This document shows positions 49,355-57,311 of a DNA stretch of 64,000 bases, piece by piece. This DNA is from Bacteroidales bacterium UBA3297 (GTDB lineage Bacteria; Bacteroidota; Bacteroidia; Bacteroidales; Paludibacteraceae), in assembly GCA_002362105.1 (NCBI GenBank), contig DETD01000009.1, forward strand, positions 194,274 through 258,273, given 5' to 3'. The stretch's first letter is position 1. Each line of letters opens with the position of its first letter. The position numbers were made by a program, and so were the translations under genes. A model generated the notes under the pieces. It made no database searches, was not told the origin of the DNA, and was given only the letters and a program-made list of their open reading frames with translations.

Positions 49355-49387
49355 AAAAAAAGGAACGTTTCTGGCGTTCCTTTTTTT
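49355..49387. terminator. Bidirectional terminator after menC
   Basis: A7-GGAACG-TTTCTGG-CGTTCC-T7; also serves the minus-strand gene ending at 49406. Confidence 0.9.
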
Positions 49388-49405
49388 GTGCTATGTCTTT
49401 GCGGG

Positions 49406-49816
49406 TTAGTTCCTGACGTACAGGTAAGTCACACCGTCGCTCGTAGAGCGCAGTTCCAACTCGCCGTTTGTTGCTACAACAATGCGGTAGGTCATCAGGT
49501 CACCGTTCTCGTAATGGATGTTCAGGTAACCGTTGTGGACGTCGTACGAACCACTGTCGTAGTTCACATCGTGGCAGTCGTAGGTGTACATATAGTGCCC
49601 ACGGAATATCATATACGAATTGAACTCGCAGTCGGTCAAACCCGATTTTGAGAACGGATACCAACGGCCATCTCTAAGATACATGCAGAGCTCTTCGTCT
49701 GGATCGTAGTAATAGTCGTCGTCTCTCCATTTGTCGTCATCGTCTACGTATATGCACGAACTTGTTAGGCAGAGTACGCTTAACAGTATCGGTATTAGTT
49801 TCAGTAATTTCTTCAT
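49406..49816 (-). CDS. Small acidic lipoprotein of unknown function
   Basis: 136 aa. Lipoprotein signal with Cys at about residue 21 (CLTSSCIYVDDDD), a strongly acidic, Tyr-rich spacer (KWRDDDYYYDPDEE), then a compact beta-rich domain with three Cys (LCMYLRDGRWYPFSKSGLTD, YMYTYDCHDVNYDSGSY, YLNIHYENGDLMTYRI). I recall similar small lipoproteins in Bacteroidales but no function. Consensus promoter upstream. Confidence 0.65.
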   Translation of the reverse strand: MKKLLKLIPILLSVLCLTSSCIYVDDDDKWRDDDYYYDPDEELCMYLRDGRWYPFSKSGLTDCEFNSYMIFRGHYMYTYDCHDVNYDSGSYDVHNGYLNIHYENGDLMTYRIVVATNGELELRSTSDGVTYLYVRN

Positions 49817-49852
49817 ATGCAGTTTACTTTTGTTTGTTCAACGTTATATCTT

Positions 49853-49882
49853 CAAAGATAACAAAACTTGTGCCATTATCAA
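49853..49882 (-). promoter_or_regulatory. Promoter of the small lipoprotein, TTG-N19-TATCTTTG
   Basis: -7 49853-49860, -33 TTG 49880-49882, minus strand. Confidence 0.65.
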
Positions 49883-49926
49883 TACGGTTGGTCCGACAAA
49901 ATCCTGAACTTCCCCGTTCTTTTTTA

Positions 49927-49964
49927 CGGCAAAGAGGATGTTCCTTTGCCGGTACATCCTCTTT
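49927..49964 (-). terminator. Overlapping alternative hairpins after 49990-50328
   Basis: AAAGAGGATGT (49931-49941) pairs with ACATCCTCTTT (49954-49964); alternatively CGGCAAAG (49927-49934) pairs with CTTTGCCG (about 49944-49951). Both cannot form fully together. Confidence 0.55.
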
Positions 49965-49989
49965 TTACCTTGCTTTGAAGGGGTTTCTT

Positions 49990-50328
49990 TTACTTCTTAA
50001 TCATGTTCAAAATGGTGGTGACAACCGAGTTTGCGCTGCTGTTGCCCTTCAATGCCGCACTTACAATTGAACTGATGTTCGAACTGTTCAGGTCTTTTCC
50101 TTTCAAAAGGGTGAGGGCTGTAATCACCAGCGACGAAATGTCGTTGCCCTTATTCTTGCCGAGCAGGCCGCCAAGCGCTCCTATGGCGCCGGCCAGTCCG
50201 CCGGTTTTACTACTGCTGTTTGCCTTGATAAGTTTGATGACGCTCTCTAGTTTCGAGTCGGTTGATGAAAGTGCTGAAATTGCACTTGCGTTCTTTGTTA
50301 CAAGGTTAATGATTGATTGTGCGTCCAT
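49990..50328 (-). CDS. Small Ser/Gly-rich cytoplasmic protein, unknown
   Basis: 112 aa without signal peptide. Helical ends (SIINLVTKNASAISALSSTD, NISSIVSAALKGNSSANSVV) flank a glycine-rich hydrophobic centre (GGLAGAIGALGGLLGKNKG). Low complexity but with a full consensus promoter and a hairpin-rich leader (TAGTGGC-ACA-GCCACTA at 50385-50401), so it is likely expressed. Family not recognised; the glycine-rich middle could pack in a membrane or an assembly. Confidence 0.55.
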   Translation of the reverse strand: MDAQSIINLVTKNASAISALSSTDSKLESVIKLIKANSSSKTGGLAGAIGALGGLLGKNKGNDISSLVITALTLLKGKDLNSSNISSIVSAALKGNSSANSVVTTILNMIKK

Positions 50329-50405
50329 CGTCAGTTAAATTTATGTTACACTTATAGTAGTGGGGGAGACAGTCTGGCTCCCAATTAGTGGCTGTGCCAC
50401 TATGG

Positions 50406-50435
50406 CAAAGATAGTTAAACTATTTATTATTGCAA
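50406..50435 (-). promoter_or_regulatory. Promoter of 49990-50328, TTG-N19-TATCTTTG
   Basis: -7 50406-50413 and -33 TTG 50433-50435 on the minus strand, exact consensus. Confidence 0.7.
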
Positions 50436-50500
50436 CATTCCGTGGCAATTTTTTGCAGTTTTCCCCTAACGGAACAATATGTCAGGTATATATATAGCCA

Positions 50501-50541
50501 GCAACCGCAAATGCAGTGTACTGTATTTGCGGTTGCTTTTT
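50501..50541 (+). terminator. Strong hairpin with T5 on the plus strand, no plus-strand gene
   Basis: GCAACCGCAAATGCAG / CTGTATTTGCGGTTGC (16 positions, one G-T) with a TGTA loop, followed by TTTTT on the plus strand only. The gene ending here (50549) is on the minus strand. Confidence 0.5.
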
Positions 50542-50548
50542 GCAAAGT

Positions 50549-52288
50549 TTATTTTGCCACAGCTCGGAAATACCTTCCTTTCGAGCGGCTGTTGTCTTCT
50601 TCGATAATTCCGTTTTTGTTGACATAAACGGCGCTTGCGTTATTGCTGCGTGAGCCTAGTGAGGCTGTCCCGTATACGGCTTGTAGGAAGTCGCCTTCTT
50701 CCTCAGTGAGGGCCGATACTGGCAGGAAGATCTTTTTTTCGTTCTGTTTCGAAGTGCCAATCATACCTTTCATTCCGGTTGTGTCGTTGAAATTATCGGT
50801 CCACTCCCATAAGCAGCCTTCAATCAGTTCTTTCATTTCTGTTTTAGTCGGAGTTCGCCAGTCTTCGTTCCAGTTTTCAGTTGCGGCGTCATCGCTAGCG
50901 TCAAGGGTGGTTAGGTCGTCTTGCATACCGTAGCTGCTGTTTGTACTGTATTTTGTGATGGATTTGTAATCGCCTTCAGCCCATTTGTAGGTTGTCCAGT
51001 CGTAGGTTTCTTTCTCTTTTGTCTCGCCCCAAGCATAAAGGTTCCCTGTTTCTTCCTTTACAGACGCTCCCACATTGTGGGTGGCCCACTTCAAACCGCT
51101 TGGTAGTTCAAGGTCTACATAGGTGTAGCCGTTTATCTCGCCATCTTCAAAGTCTTTTTCTGTTGTTATGTGTTTATAGACGGGGTATATGTCCAGGTCT
51201 GAAACAACATGTGTAAACGATGAATCACTCCAACCGGTAAACTGGGTGTTTTCGTTCTCACATCCTTCTATTTTGTCGGGTGCGGTTGCTGCCATGCCCT
51301 CTGTCACTTTTTGTTCTTTTATTGGGGTCTTGTTGCAGTCATAGAATACTACGGTGTATTTTTTCTTTATGTTGTAAAGTCCCGAAACCGCACGGACACA
51401 CATACCGTAGTGACGCCCTAGGTCACCCTCAAATCTATACATTTTGAAATAAGTGTCAGGTTTATAAAAACAGAGAAAGGCGGCATCTTTAATATCGTTG
51501 ATTGTGTACTTTTCGCACTCTTCACATTCTTTGCTTGAAGACCAGTAGTTTCCGCCTCTATTCTCGTTGTAGATTCCGTTGTCGCCATACCCTGTTGCTG
51601 GTAGGAAAATTATGTTCCCGTTCGTTTTTGAGGTTCCTATTTCGCCTGCTACACCGCTTCCCATATAGTCGTCGGTCCATTCCCATGTGCAACCGTCAAT
51701 CAGTTCTTGTTGCTCTTTGGTTCTAGGCATACGCCAACCCCTTCCCCAGTTTGCGGTAGCCGCATCGTCTTCTGGTTGTAACACTGTCAGACCGTCTCCT
51801 ATGTCTTCTTTATCCCATGTATATTTTGAGATGGTATTTGTATAGAAGTTCCCCCATTTGTATGTATCCATTCGGTATTTTTTTTGGGGGCAGATTTCTC
51901 CCCATGCGAAGTAGGCACCGGTTTCGGTTGGTTTTGTGGCGCCTACGTTGTAGGTTGCCCACTTTACTCCGCTCTCCAAACCAAGGTCTACATACGAATA
52001 GCCGCCAATCTCTCCGCTTATGGTTACTCCCTGGCTGATGGTGTCGGGTGCGTCATCGTAATAGATTTGTGTTATCATCGAGGTGCTGAGGTCAGCCTTC
52101 GTACTGTCTGTTTTGGCTATGACCAGCGACCTGTTATTTGCGGTGTCTTTGCTTATTTTAACTTCTACAATGCTGTCGACGTCGAAGCGGAAGTTTGATT
52201 TATCCGACATTATGGTACGCATTTGCATAGAGGCGGAAGCAATGCCTGTAACCGCTGCTGTGGTAAGGTATAGTAGCTGTTTCTTCAT
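50549..52288 (-). CDS. Secreted protein with two FISUMP-type modules
   Basis: 579 aa. Signal peptide (1-20), a short N-terminal domain (20-90), FISUMP-type module 1 (about 92-305: YSYVDLGLESGVKWATYNVG, WRMPRTKEQQELI, GGNYWSSS, GMCVRAVSG), a connecting domain like an InlB/Listeria-Bacteroides beta-grasp repeat (about 310-375: YTVVFYDCNKTPIKEQKVTE, FTGWSDSSFTHVVSDLDIYP), and module 2 (about 385-579, ending GRYFRAVAK). The modules share motifs with the protein at 1854-2756. Surface location is likely; function is unknown. 1 nt downstream of 52290-52757. Confidence 0.75.
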   Translation of the reverse strand: MKKQLLYLTTAAVTGIASASMQMRTIMSDKSNFRFDVDSIVEVKISKDTANNRSLVIAKTDSTKADLSTSMITQIYYDDAPDTISQGVTISGEIGGYSYVDLGLESGVKWATYNVGATKPTETGAYFAWGEICPQKKYRMDTYKWGNFYTNTISKYTWDKEDIGDGLTVLQPEDDAATANWGRGWRMPRTKEQQELIDGCTWEWTDDYMGSGVAGEIGTSKTNGNIIFLPATGYGDNGIYNENRGGNYWSSSKECEECEKYTINDIKDAAFLCFYKPDTYFKMYRFEGDLGRHYGMCVRAVSGLYNIKKKYTVVFYDCNKTPIKEQKVTEGMAATAPDKIEGCENENTQFTGWSDSSFTHVVSDLDIYPVYKHITTEKDFEDGEINGYTYVDLELPSGLKWATHNVGASVKEETGNLYAWGETKEKETYDWTTYKWAEGDYKSITKYSTNSSYGMQDDLTTLDASDDAATENWNEDWRTPTKTEMKELIEGCLWEWTDNFNDTTGMKGMIGTSKQNEKKIFLPVSALTEEEGDFLQAVYGTASLGSRSNNASAVYVNKNGIIEEDNSRSKGRYFRAVAK

Positions 52289-52289
52289 T

Positions 52290-52757
52290 TTATTTGCGGA
52301 TTAGCTTAAACGATTGGTTGCCGATATTGAGGATGTATACGCCTTTGCTGACTGGCAGGCTGATGGTGGCGGTGCCACTGGCACCGGTCTTGGTGGAGGC
52401 GATGGACTTGCCGTATGCGTTGGTTAAATGTACGGTGGTGTTCTCGCCTGCTTGTTCTATCGCTATTTCCGATTCGTTGGTGCAAATAATACGTATCTTG
52501 CTGGCTTCTGCCGTGGTTGTGGTGGAGTATTCGTCGCAGAAGTACCAACCGTCTACATTGTCGAGCTCATAAGTGGTCGACGCATTTTCGTTGACAATTA
52601 GGTGGTCGTCGTCGAAGGTGATGGTCGGCTTTTCTTCTAATAGGAAGTCGTAATGCCCGCCTTCTTTAAAAGTAACCACCATGTGGTTCTTTGTTGCGTT
52701 TGCCGATAAACTTATGCATAACAAGCTGCAACAGCATAGAAATTCTTTTAACTGCAT
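52290..52757 (-). CDS. Small secreted protein with T9SS-like C-terminus
   Basis: 155 aa. Signal peptide (LCCCSLLCISLSANA), then VVTFKEGGHYDFLLEEKPTI, a beta-strand domain met in many Bacteroidales secreted proteins, and a C-terminal sorting-like region: IAIEQAGENTTVHLTNAYGK, LPVSKGVYILNIGNQSFKLI. It has no PNP motif. First gene of a two-gene operon with the double FISUMP protein; full promoter upstream. Confidence 0.65.
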   Translation of the reverse strand: MQLKEFLCCCSLLCISLSANATKNHMVVTFKEGGHYDFLLEEKPTITFDDDHLIVNENASTTYELDNVDGWYFCDEYSTTTTAEASKIRIICTNESEIAIEQAGENTTVHLTNAYGKSIASTKTGASGTATISLPVSKGVYILNIGNQSFKLIRK

Positions 52758-52808
52758 ATATCTAATTTTATGATATTACTATCTTATAAATGGCTGTAAT
52801 AATAATTG

Positions 52809-52839
52809 CAAAATTAATGCTTCCTTGTGCGTATAACAA
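52809..52839 (-). promoter_or_regulatory. Promoter of the 52290/50549 operon, TTG-N20-TAATTTTG
   Basis: -7 52809-52816, -33 TTG 52837-52839 (minus strand). Confidence 0.65.
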
Positions 52840-52906
52840 ATATTAATCGAAAATTCTTCCCATGTCGAATGGCTTGCCTCTTCCGTGCTTTTGTTCGGAA
52901 AAAATA

Positions 52907-52935
52907 AAAGCGGAGCAGGCTGGCCTGTTCCGCTT
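52907..52935 (-). terminator. Terminator of phoH-purC
   Basis: AAGCGGAACAGG-CCAG-CCTGCTCCGCTT on the minus strand, then TTATTTTTT. Confidence 0.8.
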
Positions 52936-52962
52936 CTATTTCAGTTTATTTTTCCTTATGGG

Positions 52963-53910
52963 TTACTTCCTGTTCTTCAGGTATTCGCTCACGTTCTTCT
53001 CGATGCGTGCTGCAAGGTCGCTTTCGGTCGCCTTCACGAACTTTTCACCTACAATGTGCTCGTAGAGTTCAATGTAGCGGTCGCTGACGCTGTTGACGTA
53101 GGCTTCGGTCATTTCTGGCACTTTCTGGCCTTCCTTGCCCATAAAGCCGTTCTCAATCAACCATTGGCGGACAAATTCCTTTGAAAGCTGTTTCTGCTCC
53201 TCGCCCTTCTCAAACTTCTCCTGATAGCCTTCGCCATAGAAGTAGCGGCTGCTGTCGGGGGTGTGTATCTCGTCAATCAGGTACACCTTGCCGTCGCGTT
53301 TGCCGAACTCGTACTTGGTGTCGACCAAGATGAGGCCCTTCTGGGCAGCAATTTCTGTACCGCGTTGGAAGAGGGCGCGGGTGTATTTCTCAACCTGCTC
53401 GTAGTCTTCCTTGCTGACAAGGCCCTGCTTCAAAATCTCTTCTTTCGAGATGTTCTCGTCGTGGCCTTCTGCGGCTTTAGTCGTTGGGGTGATGATTGGT
53501 TCTGGGAACTTCTCGTTCTCGCGCATGCCTTCTGGCAGCTTAACGCCACACAGTTCACGGCAGCCAGCCTTGTATTCGCGCCATGCCGAACCGGTAAGAT
53601 AGCCGCGGATGATCATCTCTACAGGGAAACCTTCGCACTTCAAACCTACGGTTACCATTGGGTCGGGCGTCGCCAGTTTCCAGTTGGGTACGATGTCTTG
53701 CGTAGCATCAAGGAATTTTGCAGCTATCTGGTTCAATACCTGGCCCTTGAAAGGAATACCCTTTGGAAGGATTACGTCGAACGCTGAAATTCTGTCGCTT
53801 GCCACCATCACCATCAGGTCGTCGTCAATGTTATACACATCGCGGACTTTGCCGTGGTATACGCTTTTCTGATTTTCAAATTTGAAATCTGTTTTTGTTA
53901 AAGCTCCCAT
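52963..53910 (-). CDS. purC: SAICAR synthase
   Basis: Purine synthesis: ligates aspartate to CAIR using ATP. 315 aa, the longer bacterial/yeast-type form. Motifs: VYHGKVRDVYNID, VASDRISAFDVILP, EMIIRGYLTGSAWREYK, TPTTKAAEGHDENIS, LVDTKYEFGKRDGKVYLIDE, HTPDSSRYF. 6 nt downstream of phoH, so co-transcribed. Confidence 0.96.
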   Translation of the reverse strand: MGALTKTDFKFENQKSVYHGKVRDVYNIDDDLMVMVASDRISAFDVILPKGIPFKGQVLNQIAAKFLDATQDIVPNWKLATPDPMVTVGLKCEGFPVEMIIRGYLTGSAWREYKAGCRELCGVKLPEGMRENEKFPEPIITPTTKAAEGHDENISKEEILKQGLVSKEDYEQVEKYTRALFQRGTEIAAQKGLILVDTKYEFGKRDGKVYLIDEIHTPDSSRYFYGEGYQEKFEKGEEQKQLSKEFVRQWLIENGFMGKEGQKVPEMTEAYVNSVSDRYIELYEHIVGEKFVKATESDLAARIEKNVSEYLKNRK

Positions 53911-53916
53911 TTTTTG

Positions 53917-54909
53917 TTATGCTTTTGTTTGTATTGGTTCTTTTTCTGCCTTTTTTTCTGCTAGTTTCTTGCGGCGTGCGTCGGCATCGTAGGCCTCCAC
54001 TATGCGTTGTACGAGTTTGTGGCGCACAATGTCCTTTTTGTCGAACTCAATTTTGGCTATGCCCTTCACTTTTTTCAGTATGCTCATGGCCTCTATCAGG
54101 CCCGAGCGCTGGCTGCTGGGCAGGTCAATCTGGGTTACGTCGCCCGTTATCACCATCTTGCTGTTCATGCCCATACGGGTCAGGAACATCTTTATTTGTG
54201 CCGTTGTCGTGTTTTGCGCCTCATCCAGTATCACGAATGCGTCGCTTAGCGTGCGGCCGCGCATAAAGGCCAGTGGTGCTATCTGTATGATGTTGTCTTC
54301 CAACATCTCCTTCAGCTTGGGGGTCGGTATCATATCTTCCAGGGCGTCGTACAGCGGTTGGAGGTAAGGGTCTATCTTTTCCTTCATGTCGCCGGGTAGA
54401 AAGCCCAGTTTCTCGCCAGCCTCTACGGCCGGACGGCTGAGTATGATTTTGCGCACCTCGCGGTTCTTCAGCGCTTTCACTGCCATGGCTATGGCTATGT
54501 ACGTCTTTCCGCTTCCTGCCGGACCTATGGCAAATACCATGTCATTCTCTTTCGTCGCCTTCAGCATGTCGGCTTGCGAGTGGGTTCGTGCTACAATCGG
54601 CTTGCCGCTTACCCCGTAGATGACAAGGTCCTCGCTCTCTTTTTTCTCGGCGGGCTGCTTACCCTTTATGAAGTCGATTACCACGTCTTCGGGTAGCGAG
54701 TTGTATTTTGTGCAGTATTTCTCTATTTTGTCAAGAACAATCCCAAACTGTGCAATCTCGTCGTCGTCGCCCATCGCCTTCACTGCGTTTCCGCGTGCAA
54801 CGATTTTCAGTTTGGGGTGCAGGTTCTTAATCAGATGCAGGTTTTCTTCGTTTACCCCGAACAAAATAACGGGGTCAGCGTTTTCTATAAGAAATATTTT
54901 TTCTGCCAT
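53917..54909 (-). CDS. phoH: PhoH-family ATPase
   Basis: 330 aa. An N-terminal KH-like region (1-110) is followed by the PhoH domain: Walker A FAIGPAGSGKTYIAIAMA (about 127-144), RPAVEAGEKLGFLPGDMKEK, Walker B AFVILDEAQNTTTAQIKMFL, and ITGDVTQIDLPSSQRSGL. The family is RNA-linked and conserved next to ybeY in many bacteria; here it heads an operon with purC. Lys-rich C-terminal tail. Confidence 0.93.
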   Translation of the reverse strand: MAEKIFLIENADPVILFGVNEENLHLIKNLHPKLKIVARGNAVKAMGDDDEIAQFGIVLDKIEKYCTKYNSLPEDVVIDFIKGKQPAEKKESEDLVIYGVSGKPIVARTHSQADMLKATKENDMVFAIGPAGSGKTYIAIAMAVKALKNREVRKIILSRPAVEAGEKLGFLPGDMKEKIDPYLQPLYDALEDMIPTPKLKEMLEDNIIQIAPLAFMRGRTLSDAFVILDEAQNTTTAQIKMFLTRMGMNSKMVITGDVTQIDLPSSQRSGLIEAMSILKKVKGIAKIEFDKKDIVRHKLVQRIVEAYDADARRKKLAEKKAEKEPIQTKA

Positions 54910-54926
54910 TTAGTCGTATTTGTCTT

Positions 54927-54982
54927 CCACTTCCGTGTTAACTGAATCGGGTTGCATCGGTCCCGCTTCTGTGCGGAAGTGG
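54927..54982 (-). other. Competing hairpins in the phoH leader
   Basis: CGGAAGTGG (54974-54982) can pair with CCACTTCCG (54927-54935, perfect 9 bp) or with the nearer CCGCTTC (54963-54969). The T-run lies on the plus-strand side, so it is not a minus-strand terminator. Confidence 0.35.
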
Positions 54983-55005
54983 CTTTTTTTATGCTTTTTT
55001 GTTGT

Positions 55006-56025
55006 TTACTCTGCTTCTTCGCTTTCGCTCTGGCGCTTCTTAATGATCAGGCGCTTCGAGGTGCTCAACCATTCCTTTGAAATCTGGACGAGGTACGAGC
55101 CGCTCGAATACTTGGCGGTGCTCAGGGTTATTACGTTGTTCACTACAGGGTAGTTGGCACGGCTCAACTCCTTACCCGACTGCGAGAAGATGCTGACGGT
55201 TACTGAGTCGTTCTCTGAAATGTGCTTGCCAAACTGGATGGTGAAGCTGTACTGGGCCGGATTTGGAGAGATGTAGACTGGAATGTTCCAGTCGGCCTTT
55301 GCCACTTCGTCCTTCTTGTGAAGGGTGAATGGGCTGATTTCCTCCATGTTCCAGTTGCCGGCACCGTCTTGTGTACGCACGTAGAGGACGTGGTTGCCGT
55401 TGCTCAGGTTCGAGGTCTCCATAGCGAAGGCCATGTTGTTGCCGTCGTTCTTGATGACCTTTCCGTTACCCTCGCCCGGATCGTGGTCGAAGAAGTATTC
55501 CGCCTTCTTTGGCTGTTCAGGCGACTTCAGGTACACGAATGGGGTAGTGATAGATGGAGTCCAGGTCTTGTCGCCATTTAAAGCGCGTACGCTCAAATGG
55601 TGGTAGCCTGGGTCGATGTTCGCAATGTTGTAGTTGATGTTTGCGGCATTGGTTTTCACGCTTTTAGTCGAGTCGCCACTGTTGATGGCGGTGAAAGTGC
55701 CTTTGCCGGCTCCTGGGTCCTCGTTGAAGTAGTATTCGGTACCGAGAATCTCGTCGGCCTTGTCAAACAGTACAAACTGGAAGGTAACGGTGTGGCTCCA
55801 TCCATATACGTTTCTTCCGCGCACGTTCAAGGTGTGGAAACCCTGCTTCAAACGGCTGATGTCGGCGTTGAAGTCTTGGCGTCCGTTGTCGCAGGTGCCT
55901 GCTGAATAGCCTTTGCCATAACCAGGGTCTTTGTCGTAAAAGTATTCGGTTGAGATTACTTCAGGCTGTGCCTGCGCTAGCGCGCTAACACCCAAAAGCG
56001 CTATTGTATAGAGTTGCTTTTTCAT
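55006..56025 (-). CDS. T9SS cargo with three DPGxGxG repeats
   Basis: 339 aa. Signal peptide (ALLGVSALAQA), then three modules of about 75 residues, each opening with a conserved turn: EYFYDKDPGYGKG, EYYFNEDPGAGKG, EYFFDHDPGEGNG, and closing with a beta-strand phrase (GFHTLNVRGRNVYGWS, GYHHLSVRALNGDKTW, GNHVLYVRTQDGAGNW). A T9SS type A sorting domain fills about 250-339 (YISPNPAQYSFTIQF, VTVSIFSQSGKELSR). The acidic DPG turn may bind calcium. Immediately follows 56026-56982 (adjacent stop and start). Confidence 0.7.
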   Translation of the reverse strand: MKKQLYTIALLGVSALAQAQPEVISTEYFYDKDPGYGKGYSAGTCDNGRQDFNADISRLKQGFHTLNVRGRNVYGWSHTVTFQFVLFDKADEILGTEYYFNEDPGAGKGTFTAINSGDSTKSVKTNAANINYNIANIDPGYHHLSVRALNGDKTWTPSITTPFVYLKSPEQPKKAEYFFDHDPGEGNGKVIKNDGNNMAFAMETSNLSNGNHVLYVRTQDGAGNWNMEEISPFTLHKKDEVAKADWNIPVYISPNPAQYSFTIQFGKHISENDSVTVSIFSQSGKELSRANYPVVNNVITLSTAKYSSGSYLVQISKEWLSTSKRLIIKKRQSESEEAE

Positions 56026-56982
56026 TTACTTGTCAATTTTGTAGGTAACGGTAATTGGTAGGCCTTGATAAGAGTTTACCGATGTCGGACCGGTTACGTT
56101 TGAAATGACCGGCACGTCTGGCAAACCGCTGACTACGTATGGAAGTACGCCGCCAAATGCGCCAAGCGGGCCTCCGTCGGAACTCTTGGTCGAGATTGGG
56201 GCATTCAGCTTGATGCGGTAGTTCGCGTCAAGGGTGAAGTCGGGTTTCTCCATATAGCTGGTGAAGTCGCCTACAAAGTTGTTTACAAATGCCGAGGTGT
56301 TGTTCTTGCTCTTTCCCTGGTTCTCCATAATGTTCTCGATTACGGTGCAGAACTTCAGGTCGCGAACGGTTCCGAAGCGGTTGTATTTTCCAAAGGTGTT
56401 GTGCTCGATACGGCTGCGTTCCAAGCCGAGTACGTTACCACAGATGATATTGTTGTTCACCATAACGTTGTGCGGATAGTTCTGGCCCTGTATGTCTCCC
56501 ACTACAAAGCACTGTTCTATTACGCTGCCGTTCACGTCGGTGTTGATTTTCACAGCGGTGCTGCTACCGTTCAGAATCTGGCAACGCTGAAGCGTTACGT
56601 TGTTGGCTTCGATGCGCACGTTCGACATGATGACGCCCGAAATGTTCACGTTGTCGGCGCTGATGCGGACAGTTCCTCCTATAAAGGTCTCTCCGGCGGC
56701 AAACTCTGTAATCTTGTTCTCTGCCAGATAGTAGCCCGGACCCAGTATGGTGACCTGCTTGTTGATCTTCATGTCGTTGAAACCGTATGCGTCACGCTCA
56801 CCGTATGCTTGTGATGACGGTTCCAGATAGATGGTATCGCCTATCGCCGCATCAAGCAAGGCATTCGATAGGGAGTTGTAGCCTGCTTCAATGTTTGGCG
56901 AATTGTTGACTCGTAGAATCTTTGCCTGCATGCCCATGGCTGTTCCGAGTAGCAGTGCGATGGTGACAATTCGTTTTTTCAT
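56026..56982 (-). CDS. Secreted right-handed beta-helix protein
   Basis: 318 aa. Signal peptide (ALLLGTAMGMQA), then a parallel beta-helix: GDTIYLEPSS, ITILGPGYYL-type rungs, VRISADNVNISGVIMSNVRI, EANNVTLQRCQILNGSSTAV, SVIEQCFVVGDIQGQNYPHN, VMVNNNIICGNVLGLERSRI. Ends in a short Ig-like strand set (VISNVTGPTSVNSYQGLPIT), without a classical sorting domain. Such proteins are often polysaccharide-active or adhesive; no catalytic set is assigned. Operon partner of the DPG-repeat cargo. Confidence 0.7.
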   Translation of the reverse strand: MKKRIVTIALLLGTAMGMQAKILRVNNSPNIEAGYNSLSNALLDAAIGDTIYLEPSSQAYGERDAYGFNDMKINKQVTILGPGYYLAENKITEFAAGETFIGGTVRISADNVNISGVIMSNVRIEANNVTLQRCQILNGSSTAVKINTDVNGSVIEQCFVVGDIQGQNYPHNVMVNNNIICGNVLGLERSRIEHNTFGKYNRFGTVRDLKFCTVIENIMENQGKSKNNTSAFVNNFVGDFTSYMEKPDFTLDANYRIKLNAPISTKSSDGGPLGAFGGVLPYVVSGLPDVPVISNVTGPTSVNSYQGLPITVTYKIDK

Positions 56983-57257
56983 GTGGTTGTATTCTTGTTT
57001 CTTTTTCTAATTGCTTGTTTATGAGTTATCAGAAGTTGTATTTCCTGCTAACCGCTGCTTCTTTGGCGCCCTTCTACTGGCTTGCGCCGCCCTTTTTTGA
57101 GGGCTATTTGAATGACGCTTCTTACAAAATTGATTTTTTTTCAACTAAAAAGCAAATTTTTCTCTTCTTAAATATCAACAGATTTATTCTTAGGAAGTTT
57201 TTTCCCGCTCTTGGTCTTGTTGCTGCGGGGCGTGGGGTGGCTTGTTGGCGGCAACAG
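56983..57257. other. Intergenic region, no convincing gene
   Basis: An 84-codon plus-strand frame (57015-57269) runs into the terminator hairpin and has no family features. No TANNTTTG promoter for the minus-strand operon ending upstream was found. Confidence 0.45.
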
Positions 57258-57286
57258 AAAAGGCCGTGAACAAATCACGGCCTTTT
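57258..57286. terminator. Terminator of the transporter/nitroreductase operon
   Basis: AAAAGGCCGTGA-ACAAA-TCACGGCCTTTT, perfect 12-bp stem. Confidence 0.85.
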
Positions 57287-57311
57287 AGTGTTGTTACTTA
57301 TTTATTCAGTT

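Noticed and set aside
54390..57000. Riboswitch for purine or other ligand upstream of phoH-purC
   Set aside because: No conserved aptamer pattern recognised; only simple competing stems.
57015..57269. 84-codon plus-strand ORF
   Set aside because: Ends inside the terminator hairpin and has no recognisable features.
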